64,000 nt of DNA from an uncultured Caulobacter sp. (GTDB taxonomy: Bacteria > Pseudomonadota > Alphaproteobacteria > Caulobacterales > Caulobacteraceae): NCBI RefSeq assembly GCF_947036865.1, contig NZ_CAMQSF010000009.1, positions 49,687 to 113,686 of the forward strand, given 5' to 3'. Made by a program: the position numbers and the translations under genes. Below the pieces are notes generated by a model. It did no database searches. It was not told the DNA's origin and saw only the letters and a program-made list of their open reading frames with translations. This document shows positions 10,668 to 19,263 of this stretch, piece by piece (the first letter of the stretch is position 1; every line of letters starts with the position of its first letter).

Positions 10668-10912
10668 CGGAGCGTCCCTTCGGGATCTTCGCGGTCGTGT
10701 GTTGGATCTTCCGGTCCGGCCGCGCGCTTGACCTCGGTTGATCGTCGCGGCGCGGGCTTGGATGGAAAATTCGCTTCTTCGGCTCTCCGGCGTCCCTGAC
10801 CGGGCCGGCGGCCAGTCGCCGTTTGAAACAAGGCGCGGCCCGTGCGATGGCGTGACGCGCGCCGCCGAACGGCGAGCGGCGATCATCGCCTGTCCTCCCC
10901 GCGCGAAACGAT
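10668..10912. other. Intergenic region, guaA to TonB receptor
   Basis: 245 bp without a convincing gene. I looked for an encoded signal peptide for the following receptor, a tRNA and a cobalamin-type riboswitch, and see none of them. In the receptor's frame there is a stop at 10853 and no alternative start between it and 10913. Confidence 0.5.
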
Positions 10913-12904
10913 ATGCTTGACGCCCCGCAGTCCCCCGTCACCGCGCCTTACGTCGCGGCCATTGTCGTCGAGGCGCCTCGGTTGCCGCCGTTGGCGGGGC
11001 AGGAGGCCTTCTCCACCGCCGCCTACGACGCCGCCCGACTCGGCGCGGCGGCGCGGCTCGACGATGTCCTGAAGACCACGCCGGGGGTTTCCCTGTTCCG
11101 TCGCACCGGCAGCGACGCGGCCAATCCCACCATCCAGGGCTTGTCGCTGCGCGGCGTCGCGCCCTCGGGCGCCGGGCGCGCGCTGGTCACGCTGGACGGC
11201 GCGCCGCAGAACGATCCGTTCGGCGGCTGGGTCATCTGGACCGCTCTGCCAGGAGAGGGTTTGTCGGGCGCGACGATCGTGCGCGGCGCGGGGGCCGGAC
11301 CTTATGGCGCGGGGGCCCTGACCGGCGTGGTGGCGCTGCGCGAGAGGGCGGCGGGCGGCGGCCTGACCAGCCTCTCCGTGCAAGGCGGCCAGCGCGACAG
11401 CTGGCGCGGCGCCGGGACGTTCGGGACCGACCACCTGCTGCTCACCGCCAGCGGCTCGCGAACCGACGGCTATCGCCCGGCGCGCGGCGCGGCGGCCGGC
11501 GCGGCCGATACGCCCACGACCCTGGCGGACGGCGCGATCGCCGCCCGGATTCAAGGCCGCGTCGGCGGCGCGCGCTGGGCCGCGCGCCTTGGGGCCTACC
11601 AGGAAATCCGCGGCGCGGGCCTGTTCGGCGCGAAATCGAACGCGGTCGGGACCTCGCTGGCCGTCACCGTGGCCACCGACCACTGGCGCGCTCAGGCCTG
11701 GGCGCGGACCAGCGACCTGGAGAAAACCTCCGTCGCGGTGGCGGCCGGCCGGAGCGCCACTACGCCCGCCAACGACCAATATTCGACCCCCGCCAGCGGC
11801 TATGGCCTAAACGCCGCGTGGCAGGCCAGGACCGGCGACTGGTCGTGGGAGCTGGGCGGCGATGTCCGCGCGGCGGAAGGGCGGACGCATGAGCGTTTCC
11901 GCTACCTGAACGGGGCCTTTACCCGCCAACGCACGGCCGGGGGGCGGACGCTGGTCGGCGGGGCCTATGCCGAGGGCGCCTATGCCCGGCCCGACTTCTC
12001 GCTGGCGATCGGCGCGCGCCTGGACGGCTGGCGATCCTATGGCGGGGTCCGACGCGAGCGCGACGCCGCCACGGGCGCGCTGACGCTCGACGCGCCGCCC
12101 GCCGAGGCCTCGGGCGCGACGCCGACGGCCCGCGTCGGCTTGCGCCAGCGCCTCGCGGGCCCGACCTGGTGGCGCGCGGCCGCCTATGCCGGCTTCCGGC
12201 CGCCGAGCCTGAACGAGCTTCACCGGCCGTTCCGGGTGGGCAACGACGGCACCGAGGCCAATGGCGCGCTCCGGCCCGAAAGACTGTACGGCGTCGAGAC
12301 CGGGCTGGCCGGCGAGGGCGCCACGCGCTGGAACCTGGGCGTCTTCTACAACCGGGTCGAGGACCCCATCACCAATGTCACCATCGGCATCGGTCCGGGG
12401 ACCTTTCCGATCGCGGGCGTCATTCCGGCTGGCGGCGTGCTGCGCCAGCGTCGGAACGCCGGGGCGATCAACGCCTACGGTCTGGAAGGCGACGTGGCCG
12501 CCGAGCTCTCGCCGGCCTGGACGGTCCGCGCGGCGGTGTCGGCGACGCGCGCGCGGGTCGATGGCGGAGCGGCCGCCGCCCAACTCACCGGCAAGCGTCC
12601 CGCCCAGGCGCCGGCCCTTACCCTGACCAGCGGCGCGCGCTGGAGACCGATGGACCGCCTGAGTCTCGACGCCGACCTGCGCTACGAAAGCAAGCGGTAC
12701 GAGGACGACCTGAACCAGCGGGTCCTCAAGGCCGGAACCAGCCTTGACCTTCGGCTTGGCTGGGCCTTGTCGCCGGGCCGCGAGCTCTATCTGGCGGCGG
12801 AAAACGCGCTCGACGCCAGACTGGCCGTCGCCCAGACGGCGGACGGCGTCACCAGCTACGCCGCGCCGCGTGTCGTCCAGGTCGGGTTCTCACTCCGCCG
12901 TTAG
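10913..12904 (+). CDS. TonB-dependent receptor lacking a visible signal peptide
   Basis: A 663-residue outer-membrane TonB-dependent receptor: plug domain then a 22-stranded barrel. The N-terminal segment AAIVVEAPRLPP resembles a TonB box. The plug runs from LDDVLKTTPGVSLFRR through GLSLRGVAPSGAGRALVTLDG to IVRGAGAGPYGAGALTGVV. The protein ends in the outer-membrane signature RVVQVGFSLRR. Oddly, the only possible start is the ATG at 10913, giving MLDAPQSPVTAPYVAA with no hydrophobic signal sequence. An in-frame stop lies at 10853 with no ATG, GTG or TTG between. Either a small deletion removed the signal core or the gene is no longer exported. The ligand is unknown. Confidence 0.8.
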   Translation: MLDAPQSPVTAPYVAAIVVEAPRLPPLAGQEAFSTAAYDAARLGAAARLDDVLKTTPGVSLFRRTGSDAANPTIQGLSLRGVAPSGAGRALVTLDGAPQNDPFGGWVIWTALPGEGLSGATIVRGAGAGPYGAGALTGVVALRERAAGGGLTSLSVQGGQRDSWRGAGTFGTDHLLLTASGSRTDGYRPARGAAAGAADTPTTLADGAIAARIQGRVGGARWAARLGAYQEIRGAGLFGAKSNAVGTSLAVTVATDHWRAQAWARTSDLEKTSVAVAAGRSATTPANDQYSTPASGYGLNAAWQARTGDWSWELGGDVRAAEGRTHERFRYLNGAFTRQRTAGGRTLVGGAYAEGAYARPDFSLAIGARLDGWRSYGGVRRERDAATGALTLDAPPAEASGATPTARVGLRQRLAGPTWWRAAAYAGFRPPSLNELHRPFRVGNDGTEANGALRPERLYGVETGLAGEGATRWNLGVFYNRVEDPITNVTIGIGPGTFPIAGVIPAGGVLRQRRNAGAINAYGLEGDVAAELSPAWTVRAAVSATRARVDGGAAAAQLTGKRPAQAPALTLTSGARWRPMDRLSLDADLRYESKRYEDDLNQRVLKAGTSLDLRLGWALSPGRELYLAAENALDARLAVAQTADGVTSYAAPRVVQVGFSLRR

Positions 12905-13000
12905 CGGACCCAGGCGCGCGCCGTGAATTTCCCCTGACGGAATTTGCTCGGCCGCGCATCGCTTCGTGTAAGACCAAGAAAACCCCAAGCGGGAGGAACG

Positions 13001-13582
13001 GTGTCGGAAGGACGCGCGCGCATGGTGGCGTGGCTGGGGCGGGAGATCCTGCCCCACGAAGCGTCCGTGCGCGCTTGGCTTCGCCGCTCGTTCGCCGCCG
13101 CCGGCGACGTCGACGACATCATTCAGGAGACCTATTGCCGCTTGGCCGCCCTCGCTAGCATCGAGCACATCACCGAGCCGCGCGGGTACTTTTTCCAGGC
13201 CGCGCGCAGCGTCGCCCTGGAGCAGATCCGCCGGGCCCGGGTGGTCCGGATCGAAACGGTCAGCGAGATCGAGGCGCTGGATCTGGCGCTGGAAGATCCG
13301 TCGGCCGAGCGCATCGTTTCGGGCCGTCGCGAGCTGGAGCGGGTGCGCGGCCTGATCGCCGCGCTGCCGGATCGCTGCCGCAGGATCTTCGAGCTGCGCA
13401 AGATCGAGGGCGTGTCCCAACGGGAGATCGCCCGCAGGCTCGGGGTTACCGAGCACGTGGTCGAGAACGAGGCGGTGAGGGGACTACGCGCCATCCTCGC
13501 GGCGATGAGCGAACAGGACGCGCGCTCGCGCGCGCCCGGAACCGGAGAGAGGACCGATGGTCGAACGCGAAAGCGCCGCTGA
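13001..13582 (+). CDS. ECF sigma factor, FecI-like
   Basis: A 193-residue extracytoplasmic-function sigma factor. Region 2 includes DVDDIIQETYCRLAAL and the following EPRGYFFQAARSVALEQIRR. Region 4 includes RKIEGVSQREIARRLGVTEHVVENE, a helix-turn-helix. It directly precedes a FecR-like anti-sigma factor and a TonB receptor, the classical FecI-FecR-FecA surface-signalling order. I choose the GTG at 13001, preceded by GGGAGGA; an upstream ATG at 12944 would add residues that look non-coding. The C-terminus overlaps the FecR start by 26 nt. It would direct polymerase to the receptor promoter when the receptor binds substrate. Confidence 0.9.
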   Translation: MSEGRARMVAWLGREILPHEASVRAWLRRSFAAAGDVDDIIQETYCRLAALASIEHITEPRGYFFQAARSVALEQIRRARVVRIETVSEIEALDLALEDPSAERIVSGRRELERVRGLIAALPDRCRRIFELRKIEGVSQREIARRLGVTEHVVENEAVRGLRAILAAMSEQDARSRAPGTGERTDGRTRKRR

Positions 13583-14510
13583 CATCGAGGCGGCCGCCGC
13601 CCGATGGGTGGTGCGCGTCGACCGCGACGGCCAGGACGCCGATCTCCGCGCCGAGCTGGAGGCTTGGCTGAGCGGCGACCGGCGGCGCGTCGGCGCCTAT
13701 GCCCGCGCCGAGGCCGCCTGGAGCCATCTCGATCGCGCCAGCGTGCTGGCGGTCGACGGCGAGGCGGCGCGGCGACGGACGCCGCCGCTCCGCCGACGGG
13801 GTCTGCTCGCCGGGTTCGGCGCGCTGGCGGCCGGCGTGGCGGCCGCCGTCGTGGCGCCGGGCCTGCTGGCTCGCCGCTACGGGACCGCCTTGGGCGAGAT
13901 CCGCCGCGTGCCGATGGCCGACGGCTCGGTCGCGGCGATCAACACCGACTCCGAGGTCGAGATCGCCCTGCGGCCTCGGATGCGGGCCGTGAAGCTGGAG
14001 CGCGGCGAGGCCTGGTTCGCCGTCGCCAAGGATCCTGGTCGGCCCTTCGTGGTCGAGAGTGGCCCGGTGCGGGTGCGCGCGGTCGGCACCGCCTTCTCGG
14101 TGCGCAAGCGCGAGGGCGGCAGCGACGTGCTGGTCACCGAGGGCGTGGTCGAGGTCTGGACCCAGGACGGCGGCGCTCCGCCGCGACGCGTGAGCGCCGG
14201 CGAGCGGGTGTTCGCCGCCAATGACGTCGGCGTCCTGGCGCCGCCGAGCGCCGACGCCGATCTCGCGCGCCAATTGGCCTGGCGGGAGGGCCAGATCGTG
14301 CTGGACGGCCAGACCCTGGCCGAGGCCGCGGCCGAGTTCAACCGCTACAACGACCGCAAGATCAGGATCGCTGACCCGCGCCTGGCCGACCAGCGGTTCG
14401 TCGGATGGTTCCGCACCAATGATCCGGAAGGCTTCGCCGAGGCCGCCGCGACCACCTTCAACGGCAAGGTCAGCCAGACCGGCGGCGCCATCGTGCTGCG
14501 AGGCGGGTAA
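13557..14510 (+). CDS. FecR-type transmembrane anti-sigma factor/sensor
   Basis: A 317-residue inner-membrane protein. The N-terminal DUF4880-like segment (SAADIEAAAARWVVRVDRDG then AELEAWLSGDRRRVGAYARAEAAW) binds the sigma factor. One membrane helix follows an Arg-rich patch at about residues 78-104. The periplasmic FecR domain contains VPMADGSVAAINTDSEVEI, RGEAWFAVAKDPGRPFVVES and VRAVGTAFSVR. The C-terminus has an STN-like end (FNRYNDRKIRIADPRLADQRFVGWFRTNDPEGF). It would receive the signal from the STN domain of the receptor at 14629. A second, homologous FecR lies at 23951-24916 in an inverted cassette. Confidence 0.9.
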   Translation: MVERESAADIEAAAARWVVRVDRDGQDADLRAELEAWLSGDRRRVGAYARAEAAWSHLDRASVLAVDGEAARRRTPPLRRRGLLAGFGALAAGVAAAVVAPGLLARRYGTALGEIRRVPMADGSVAAINTDSEVEIALRPRMRAVKLERGEAWFAVAKDPGRPFVVESGPVRVRAVGTAFSVRKREGGSDVLVTEGVVEVWTQDGGAPPRRVSAGERVFAANDVGVLAPPSADADLARQLAWREGQIVLDGQTLAEAAAEFNRYNDRKIRIADPRLADQRFVGWFRTNDPEGFAEAAATTFNGKVSQTGGAIVLRGG

Positions 14511-14628
14511 GCGGGCTCGCGAAAAAAAAGTCGAAGATTTGTGACGGAAACCGGTTTCCGCCGCATCGGTTCAGACAGGCGCTCCGAGAAGCGCCGTTTG
14601 AACGAATCCCAAGGGAGGGCGTGTCCGG
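14511..14628. other. FecR-TonB intergenic region with hairpin
   Basis: This 118-bp gap contains an A-run (about 14522-14529), the palindrome at 14545-14560 and a small GC hairpin, GGCGCT (14578-14583) with AGCGCC (14590-14595). It presumably carries the promoter read by the cognate ECF sigma factor, but I could not assign a -35/-10 pair with confidence. Confidence 0.4.
14545..14560. promoter_or_regulatory. Perfect 16-bp palindrome, LacI-type operator candidate
   Basis: CGGAAACCGGTTTCCG is a perfect inverted repeat with the central CCGG typical of LacI/GalR-family operators. It lies 69 bp upstream of the TonB receptor that precedes a pectinesterase. A sugar-responsive LacI-family repressor (for example a galacturonate or oligogalacturonide regulator) is a reasonable guess. 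The left arm GGAAA also resembles the -35 of FecI-type promoters, so the palindrome could overlap the ECF promoter. No LacI gene lies in the window. Confidence 0.6.
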
Positions 14629-17600
14629 ATGTCACTGCGTAATCACACCACCAAATCCTGCCTGATGCTGGCCGCTGGAGCCACGACCCTGCTGGTCGCG
14701 GCCGGCGCGCACGCGCAAGTGCGCACCTTCGACGTGGCCGAGCAGCCCGCCGCGACGGGCATTCCCCAGTTCGGCAAGCAGGCCGAGTTGCAGATCCTGG
14801 CGCCGCAGGGCGCCGTTCAAGGCAAGCGCGTCAACGCCGTGCGCGGCGCCTATACCGTCGAGGAAGGCCTGGCGCGCCTGCTGCGCGGCGCCGACCTGAC
14901 CGTCGTCTCCAACAATGGCCGCACCGCGGTGCTGGGCCAGGCCGCCTCGCTGCAGCTGGCCTCGACCGCGCCGATGCCGCTGATCGCCGCCCAGGCCGCC
15001 ACGCCCGCCGCCGCGCAGGAGCCCGAGGCCGCCGCCCAGGTCGAGGCTGTCGTCGTCACCGGCTATCGCGCCAGCCTGCAGAGCGCCATGAACCTGAAGC
15101 GCCGGGCCAGCGGCGTGGTCGACGTCATCAAGGCCGAGGACATCGCCGACTTCCCGGACGCCAACCTCGCCGAGTCGATCCAGCGCGTGCCGGGCGTGTC
15201 GATCGCCCGCGACGCCGGCGAGGGCCGCCAGATCACGGTCCGGGGCCTGGGGCCCCAGTTCACCCGCGTCCGCATCAACGGCGTCGAGGGGCAGAGCACC
15301 ACCAGCGGCACCGACAGCTCCGGCGGCGCCAACCGCAACCGCGCCTTCGACTTCAACGTCTTCGCCTCGGAGCTCTTCAACAGCATCACCGTGCGCAAGA
15401 CCGCCTCGGCCCAGACCGAGGAAGGCTCGCTGGGCGCGACGGTCGACCTGCAGACCGGCCGGCCGTTCGACTACAAGGGCGCGACCCTCGTGGTGTCGGC
15501 CCAGGAAGGCTATAACGACCTCTCCAAGTCCTGGGACCCGCGCCTGGCGGTCCTGGCCTCGGACACCTGGTTCGACGGCAAGCTCGGCGCGCTGGTCTCG
15601 CTGGCCTACACCAAGCGTGAGCTGCTGGAAGAGGGCCACGGCTCGGGCGGCTGGCTGAACGGTACGGAGGTCGGCGGCTTCAACAAGGCCTCGCCCTTCG
15701 CCCAGGCCAGCTCGGCCTCGGTGTTCACCCCGCGCTTCCCGCGCTACGGCCGCCTGACCCATAACCAGGAGCGCCTGGGGATCACCGGCTCGTTCCAGAT
15801 GCGGCCGGACGACAAGACCCTGATCGGGCTCGACGTGCTGTATTCGGACTTCAAGGCCACTCGCCGCGAGAACTGGCTGGAAGCGCTGTCGTTCGCCCGC
15901 AACGCCTCGCAAGGCGGCCGTCCGGAGATCATCGCCCGCGACGGCGTCGTCAACGCCAAGGGCGACATGGTCTACGGCCTGTTCGACGACGTCGATATCG
16001 AGAGCGAGACCCGCTTCGATCGCCTCGACACCAAGTACAGCCAGGCCACCTTCACCGCCGAGCACGAGTTCGGCGACCGGCTGAAGGTGAGCGGCCTGGT
16101 CGGCTTCTCGAAGTCGGACTTCGACAACCCCGTCCAGACCACGGTGATCCTGAACCGCGAGAACTCGGACGGCTTCTCGTACGACTACCGCGTCAATCCG
16201 AACCTGCCGTCGATGAACTTCGGCTTCGACGTCAATGATCCGCTGGCCTACAACTTCGGCGCGGCCCGGTCCGAGATCCGGTTGCGTCCGCAGGGCGTGG
16301 TCAACAAGATCGGCACGGCCCAGCTGGACGGCGACTATCGCCTGAACGACAACCTGCACCTGAAGGTCGGGGTCAACTTCAAGACCTACAACTTCGACTC
16401 CCACGCCCTGGCGCGCGTCAACGAGTCCGTGGTGCCGACCCTGCCGGCCGGCGTGACCCTGGCCAGCCTGACGACCCTGGTCTCCGGCTTTGGCCACAAC
16501 CTGGGCGCCAAGGGCGTGCCGACCAGCTGGACCGCGCCGGACCTCGACGCCTTCGCCAAGCTGTTCAACATCTACAGCGGCACGGGCCTGTTCGAGCTTT
16601 CGGGGGCGACGAACTCCAACGCCCGCGGCAACATCCGCAGCGTCGAGGAGAACGACAGCGCCGCCTACGCCCAGCTGGACTTCCGCACCGACAATTTCGC
16701 CTGGCCGATCCGGGGCGACATCGGCGTCCGCTACGTCAAGACCAAGCAGAGCTCGACGGGCTATCAGCTGGTGGCGGGCGCGGCGCAGCAGACCACCGTC
16801 AAGCGCGACTATGACGACATCCTGCCGGCCCTGAACCTCACGGCCGAGGTCACGCCCGACTTCCTGCTGCGGTTCGGCGCCGCCAAGGTGATGACCCGTC
16901 CGAACCTCGGAAGCCTGACCCCCGGCGGCAGCCTGTCGACGGTGGGGGTGTTCAGCGTCAGCTCGGGCAACCCCTATCTGAAGCCGATCCGCGCGACGAC
17001 CTACGACCTGTCGGCCGAGTGGTACTTCGCCAAGGACGCCCTGCTGTCGGTCGGCCTCTTCTACAAGAAGATCGACAGCTATATTCAGACCTCGCGGATC
17101 TCGCAGCCGTTCAACGCCTCGGGCCTGCCGGTCAGCCTGCTCGACGGCCTGGGCGTCTCGGCCGGCGACACCTTCCTGTTCAGCCAGCCGGTCAACACCA
17201 AGGGCGGCCCGCTGAAGGGCGTCGAGGTCAGCTACCAGCAGCCGTTCAGCTTCCTGCCGGGCGTCCTGCGGCACACCGGCGCGATCTTCAACGTGACCCT
17301 GGTCGACTCCAAGATCGACTACATCTCGGCCCGCTCGCCGACCGGCTTCGTGCAGAACGATCTCGTCGGCCTGTCGAAGAACGCCTTCAACGCGACGCTC
17401 TACTACGAAGACGAGAAGTTCAGCGCCCGCGTGTCGGCGGCCTATCGCGACAAGTACCTGACCGCCGTGCCCAGCGGCACCAGCACCAACGACATCGACG
17501 GCGTGCGTTCGATCACCACCGTCGACGCCTCGGCCTCCTACGCGATCAACAAGCGTCTGAAGCTGACCTTCGAAGGGCTGAACCTGACCGACGCGTTCAA

Positions 17601-17691
17601 CAACCAGTACACCGACAGCGTGCGTGACAGCGTCTACGTCTATTCGCACACCGGCCGGCAGTTCAATTTCGGCCTGCGGTACGCGTTCTAG
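14629..17691 (+). CDS. TonB-dependent receptor with STN signalling domain (TonB-Xanth-Caul type)
   Basis: A 1020-residue outer-membrane receptor. Residues 1-29 form a signal peptide ending AGAHAQ. An STN (secretin/TonB short N-terminal) domain at about 30-105 (RTFDVAEQPAATGIPQFGKQAEL and VEEGLARLLRGADLTVV) is the part that talks to FecR. The TonB box/plug begins at VEAVVVTGYRASLQSAMNLKR. Then comes the family pattern VIKAEDIADFPDANLAESIQRVPGVSI and ITVRGLGPQFTRVRINGVE. The barrel ends FGLRYAF with terminal Phe. The Caulobacter/Xanthomonas subfamily typically imports plant-derived oligosaccharides. Downstream lies a pectinesterase, so pectic oligosaccharides are the favoured ligand (inference). 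Confidence 0.93.
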   Translation: MSLRNHTTKSCLMLAAGATTLLVAAGAHAQVRTFDVAEQPAATGIPQFGKQAELQILAPQGAVQGKRVNAVRGAYTVEEGLARLLRGADLTVVSNNGRTAVLGQAASLQLASTAPMPLIAAQAATPAAAQEPEAAAQVEAVVVTGYRASLQSAMNLKRRASGVVDVIKAEDIADFPDANLAESIQRVPGVSIARDAGEGRQITVRGLGPQFTRVRINGVEGQSTTSGTDSSGGANRNRAFDFNVFASELFNSITVRKTASAQTEEGSLGATVDLQTGRPFDYKGATLVVSAQEGYNDLSKSWDPRLAVLASDTWFDGKLGALVSLAYTKRELLEEGHGSGGWLNGTEVGGFNKASPFAQASSASVFTPRFPRYGRLTHNQERLGITGSFQMRPDDKTLIGLDVLYSDFKATRRENWLEALSFARNASQGGRPEIIARDGVVNAKGDMVYGLFDDVDIESETRFDRLDTKYSQATFTAEHEFGDRLKVSGLVGFSKSDFDNPVQTTVILNRENSDGFSYDYRVNPNLPSMNFGFDVNDPLAYNFGAARSEIRLRPQGVVNKIGTAQLDGDYRLNDNLHLKVGVNFKTYNFDSHALARVNESVVPTLPAGVTLASLTTLVSGFGHNLGAKGVPTSWTAPDLDAFAKLFNIYSGTGLFELSGATNSNARGNIRSVEENDSAAYAQLDFRTDNFAWPIRGDIGVRYVKTKQSSTGYQLVAGAAQQTTVKRDYDDILPALNLTAEVTPDFLLRFGAAKVMTRPNLGSLTPGGSLSTVGVFSVSSGNPYLKPIRATTYDLSAEWYFAKDALLSVGLFYKKIDSYIQTSRISQPFNASGLPVSLLDGLGVSAGDTFLFSQPVNTKGGPLKGVEVSYQQPFSFLPGVLRHTGAIFNVTLVDSKIDYISARSPTGFVQNDLVGLSKNAFNATLYYEDEKFSARVSAAYRDKYLTAVPSGTSTNDIDGVRSITTVDASASYAINKRLKLTFEGLNLTDAFNNQYTDSVRDSVYVYSHTGRQFNFGLRYAF

Positions 17692-17784
17692 GGTCGGGCC
17701 CATACGAGAATCCTCCTCCCGAGGACTCCAGGGCGTCGGCTGTCCTCCCGGCCGGCGCCCACCCCCTTTTCGAAGAGAGGCGTC

Positions 17785-18891
17785 ATGTCGCTGACCGTTC
17801 CCTCCCGCCGCGACGTGCTGGCCGGCGCGGCCGCGCTGGCGCCGTCCTACGCCCTGGCGGCGCCGCGCTACGACGCGGTGCTCTGGCGCGGTCCGGGACG
17901 CGCGCCCGTCGACGCGCCGGCCTTCGACCGGCTCTCGGCGGCGATCGCCGCCGCGCCGAGCGCGGGCCGGCGGCCGTTCCGGATCCTGGTCACGCGGGGC
18001 CTGTGGGACGAGCAGGTCGTTGTCGACAAGCCGTTCGTCCATCTGATCGGCGAGGACCGGGAGGGCTCGGTGATCAGCCACCTGGCCGCCTCGGGCCTGA
18101 CCGCGCCGGACGGCAAGCGCTGGGGCACGTTCCGCACCCCGACCCTGTTCGTCCGCGCGCCGGATTTCGCCGCCCGCGACCTGACCATCCAGAACGCCTT
18201 CGACGGCCTGGCCGAGATGACAAAGGTCGGCGGACTGCATTCGCATGATGGCGCGGGGCCGCAGGCGGTGGCGCTGATGCTGGACAAGGGCTCGGACCGC
18301 GCCCGGTTCAGCGGGGTCGACCTGCTGGGCTATCAGGACACGCTGTTTCCGGACGCCGGCTCCAGCCTCTTCGAGCGCTGCCTGATCACCGGCAGCTACG
18401 ACTTCATCTTCGGCGCGGGCCGGGCCTATTTCGAGCGCTGCGAAATTCGATCGCGGCCCCGGCCGGCGGACCCCGTCGACGGCTATATCGTCGCGCCCAG
18501 CACGCCGATCGACCGGCCCTTCGGCTTTGTTTTCCGGAACTGTCGTCTGACCAAGGAGACGGGCGTGCGCAAGGGCTCGGTCTATCTGGGCCGTCCGTGG
18601 CGGCCCTCCAGCCAGTTCGTCGACGGCCGCTACGGGGATCCGAAATATGTCGGCATGAGCGCGTTCCTCGACTGCTGGATGGACGACCACATCGCCCCGG
18701 CCGGCTGGACGGAGATGTGGTACACCGGCAAGGACGGCAATCCGCGCACGATGCTTCAGCCCGAGGAGGCTCGGTTCTGGCAGTATCGTCCCAGCGGACC
18801 GGGCGCGGGCCCGTTTCCGCGTGGCCGATGGCTCACGCCCGCCCAGGCTCGGGCGATGACCAGAGCCAAGGTCCTGCCCGACATGGCGTGA
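17785..18891 (+). CDS. Pectinesterase, probably Tat-exported
   Basis: A 368-residue carbohydrate esterase family 8 enzyme that demethylates pectin homogalacturonan. Active-site motifs are visible: GYQDTLFPD (Q184, D185), GSYDFIFGAG (D206) and YLGRPWR (R270), which reproduces the conserved Asp-Asp spacing of 21 residues. The N-terminus has a twin-arginine motif, SRRDVLAG, followed by a hydrophobic stretch and ALA cleavage site, so Tat export to the periplasm is likely. It lies 93 nt downstream of the STN-type TonB receptor and probably shares its regulation. This makes a small pectin-utilisation unit: receptor for uptake, esterase for de-esterification. Confidence 0.9.
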   Translation: MSLTVPSRRDVLAGAAALAPSYALAAPRYDAVLWRGPGRAPVDAPAFDRLSAAIAAAPSAGRRPFRILVTRGLWDEQVVVDKPFVHLIGEDREGSVISHLAASGLTAPDGKRWGTFRTPTLFVRAPDFAARDLTIQNAFDGLAEMTKVGGLHSHDGAGPQAVALMLDKGSDRARFSGVDLLGYQDTLFPDAGSSLFERCLITGSYDFIFGAGRAYFERCEIRSRPRPADPVDGYIVAPSTPIDRPFGFVFRNCRLTKETGVRKGSVYLGRPWRPSSQFVDGRYGDPKYVGMSAFLDCWMDDHIAPAGWTEMWYTGKDGNPRTMLQPEEARFWQYRPSGPGAGPFPRGRWLTPAQARAMTRAKVLPDMA

Positions 18892-18903
18892 GCCCAAGGC
18901 CGC

Positions 18904-19137
18904 CTATGACGCCGGTTCCGGGCCGTGGGCGTGTCCGCACAGGGGGGCGACCTTGATGTCGCCGGCTTTTGACCAGCAGCGCTCATGCACGACGAAGGCC
19001 AAGGTCTGCACCAGCGGTTCGACCACCCCCACGGCCAGCGCGATGCGCCAGTCGTGGGTGAGGACGAAGGCCACCGTGACCGCCACCGTCAGGTGCATCA
19101 CACCATAGGTGCAGGTCTTCATCAGGGTGCGGTTCAT
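18904..19137 (-). CDS. DUF2061 family membrane protein
   Basis: A 77-residue protein of the DUF2061 family. It has the recognisable core KTCTYGVMHLTVAVTVAFVLTHDWRIALAVGVVEPLVQTLAFVVHERCW, comprising two membrane helices. The C-terminal tail (CGHAHGPEPAS) contains Cys and His residues. In other bacteria the family often lies near sulfur-assimilation genes, but no such genes are nearby here. It converges with the pectinesterase, and two hairpin repeats lie upstream. The biochemical role is unknown. Confidence 0.8.
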   Translation of the reverse strand: MNRTLMKTCTYGVMHLTVAVTVAFVLTHDWRIALAVGVVEPLVQTLAFVVHERCWSKAGDIKVAPLCGHAHGPEPAS

Positions 19138-19152
19138 CGGCGTGAGCCCCTA

Positions 19153-19200
19153 GAGCCTGTCTGTTTCGAATGGAGTCATTCGAAACAGATAAACAGGCTC
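19153..19200. repeat. Composite inverted repeat / hairpin
   Basis: GAGCCTGT (19153-19160) pairs with ACAGGCTC (19193-19200), and inside it CTGTTTCGAATG pairs with CATTCGAAACAG around a GAGT loop. A CcrM-type GANTC site (GAGTC, 19173-19177) spans the loop. The structure resembles the interspersed hairpin elements common between alphaproteobacterial genes. Confidence 0.75.
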
Positions 19201-19214
19201 GCTTTCTAACATTT

Positions 19215-19263
19215 AGAGCGTGCTAGCCGCCGAAACCGCTCACAGTTTCGGCTAGCACGCTCT
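19215..19263. repeat. Second inverted repeat / hairpin
   Basis: AGAGCGTGCTA pairs with TAGCACGCTCT, and GCCGAAAC pairs with GTTTCGGC, with a 3-nt bulge on the left arm and an 8-nt loop. The right arm overlaps the first base or two of the Mn-catalase stop codon. It lies 14 bp from the previous hairpin. No U-tract follows, so it is better read as a repeat element than a classical terminator. Confidence 0.75.

Noticed and set aside
10668..10912. Possible cobalamin riboswitch or tRNA before the signal-less TonB receptor
   Set aside because: No B12-box-like sequence and no cloverleaf arms could be drawn by eye; the receptor's ligand is unknown.
14632..18897. A very long open reading frame antisense to the TonB receptor and pectinesterase
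   Set aside because: High-GC coding sequence gives long open antisense frames. The translation is rich in Arg, Gln, Asp and Gly with no fold or motif, while the sense strand has clear TonB and pectinesterase signatures.
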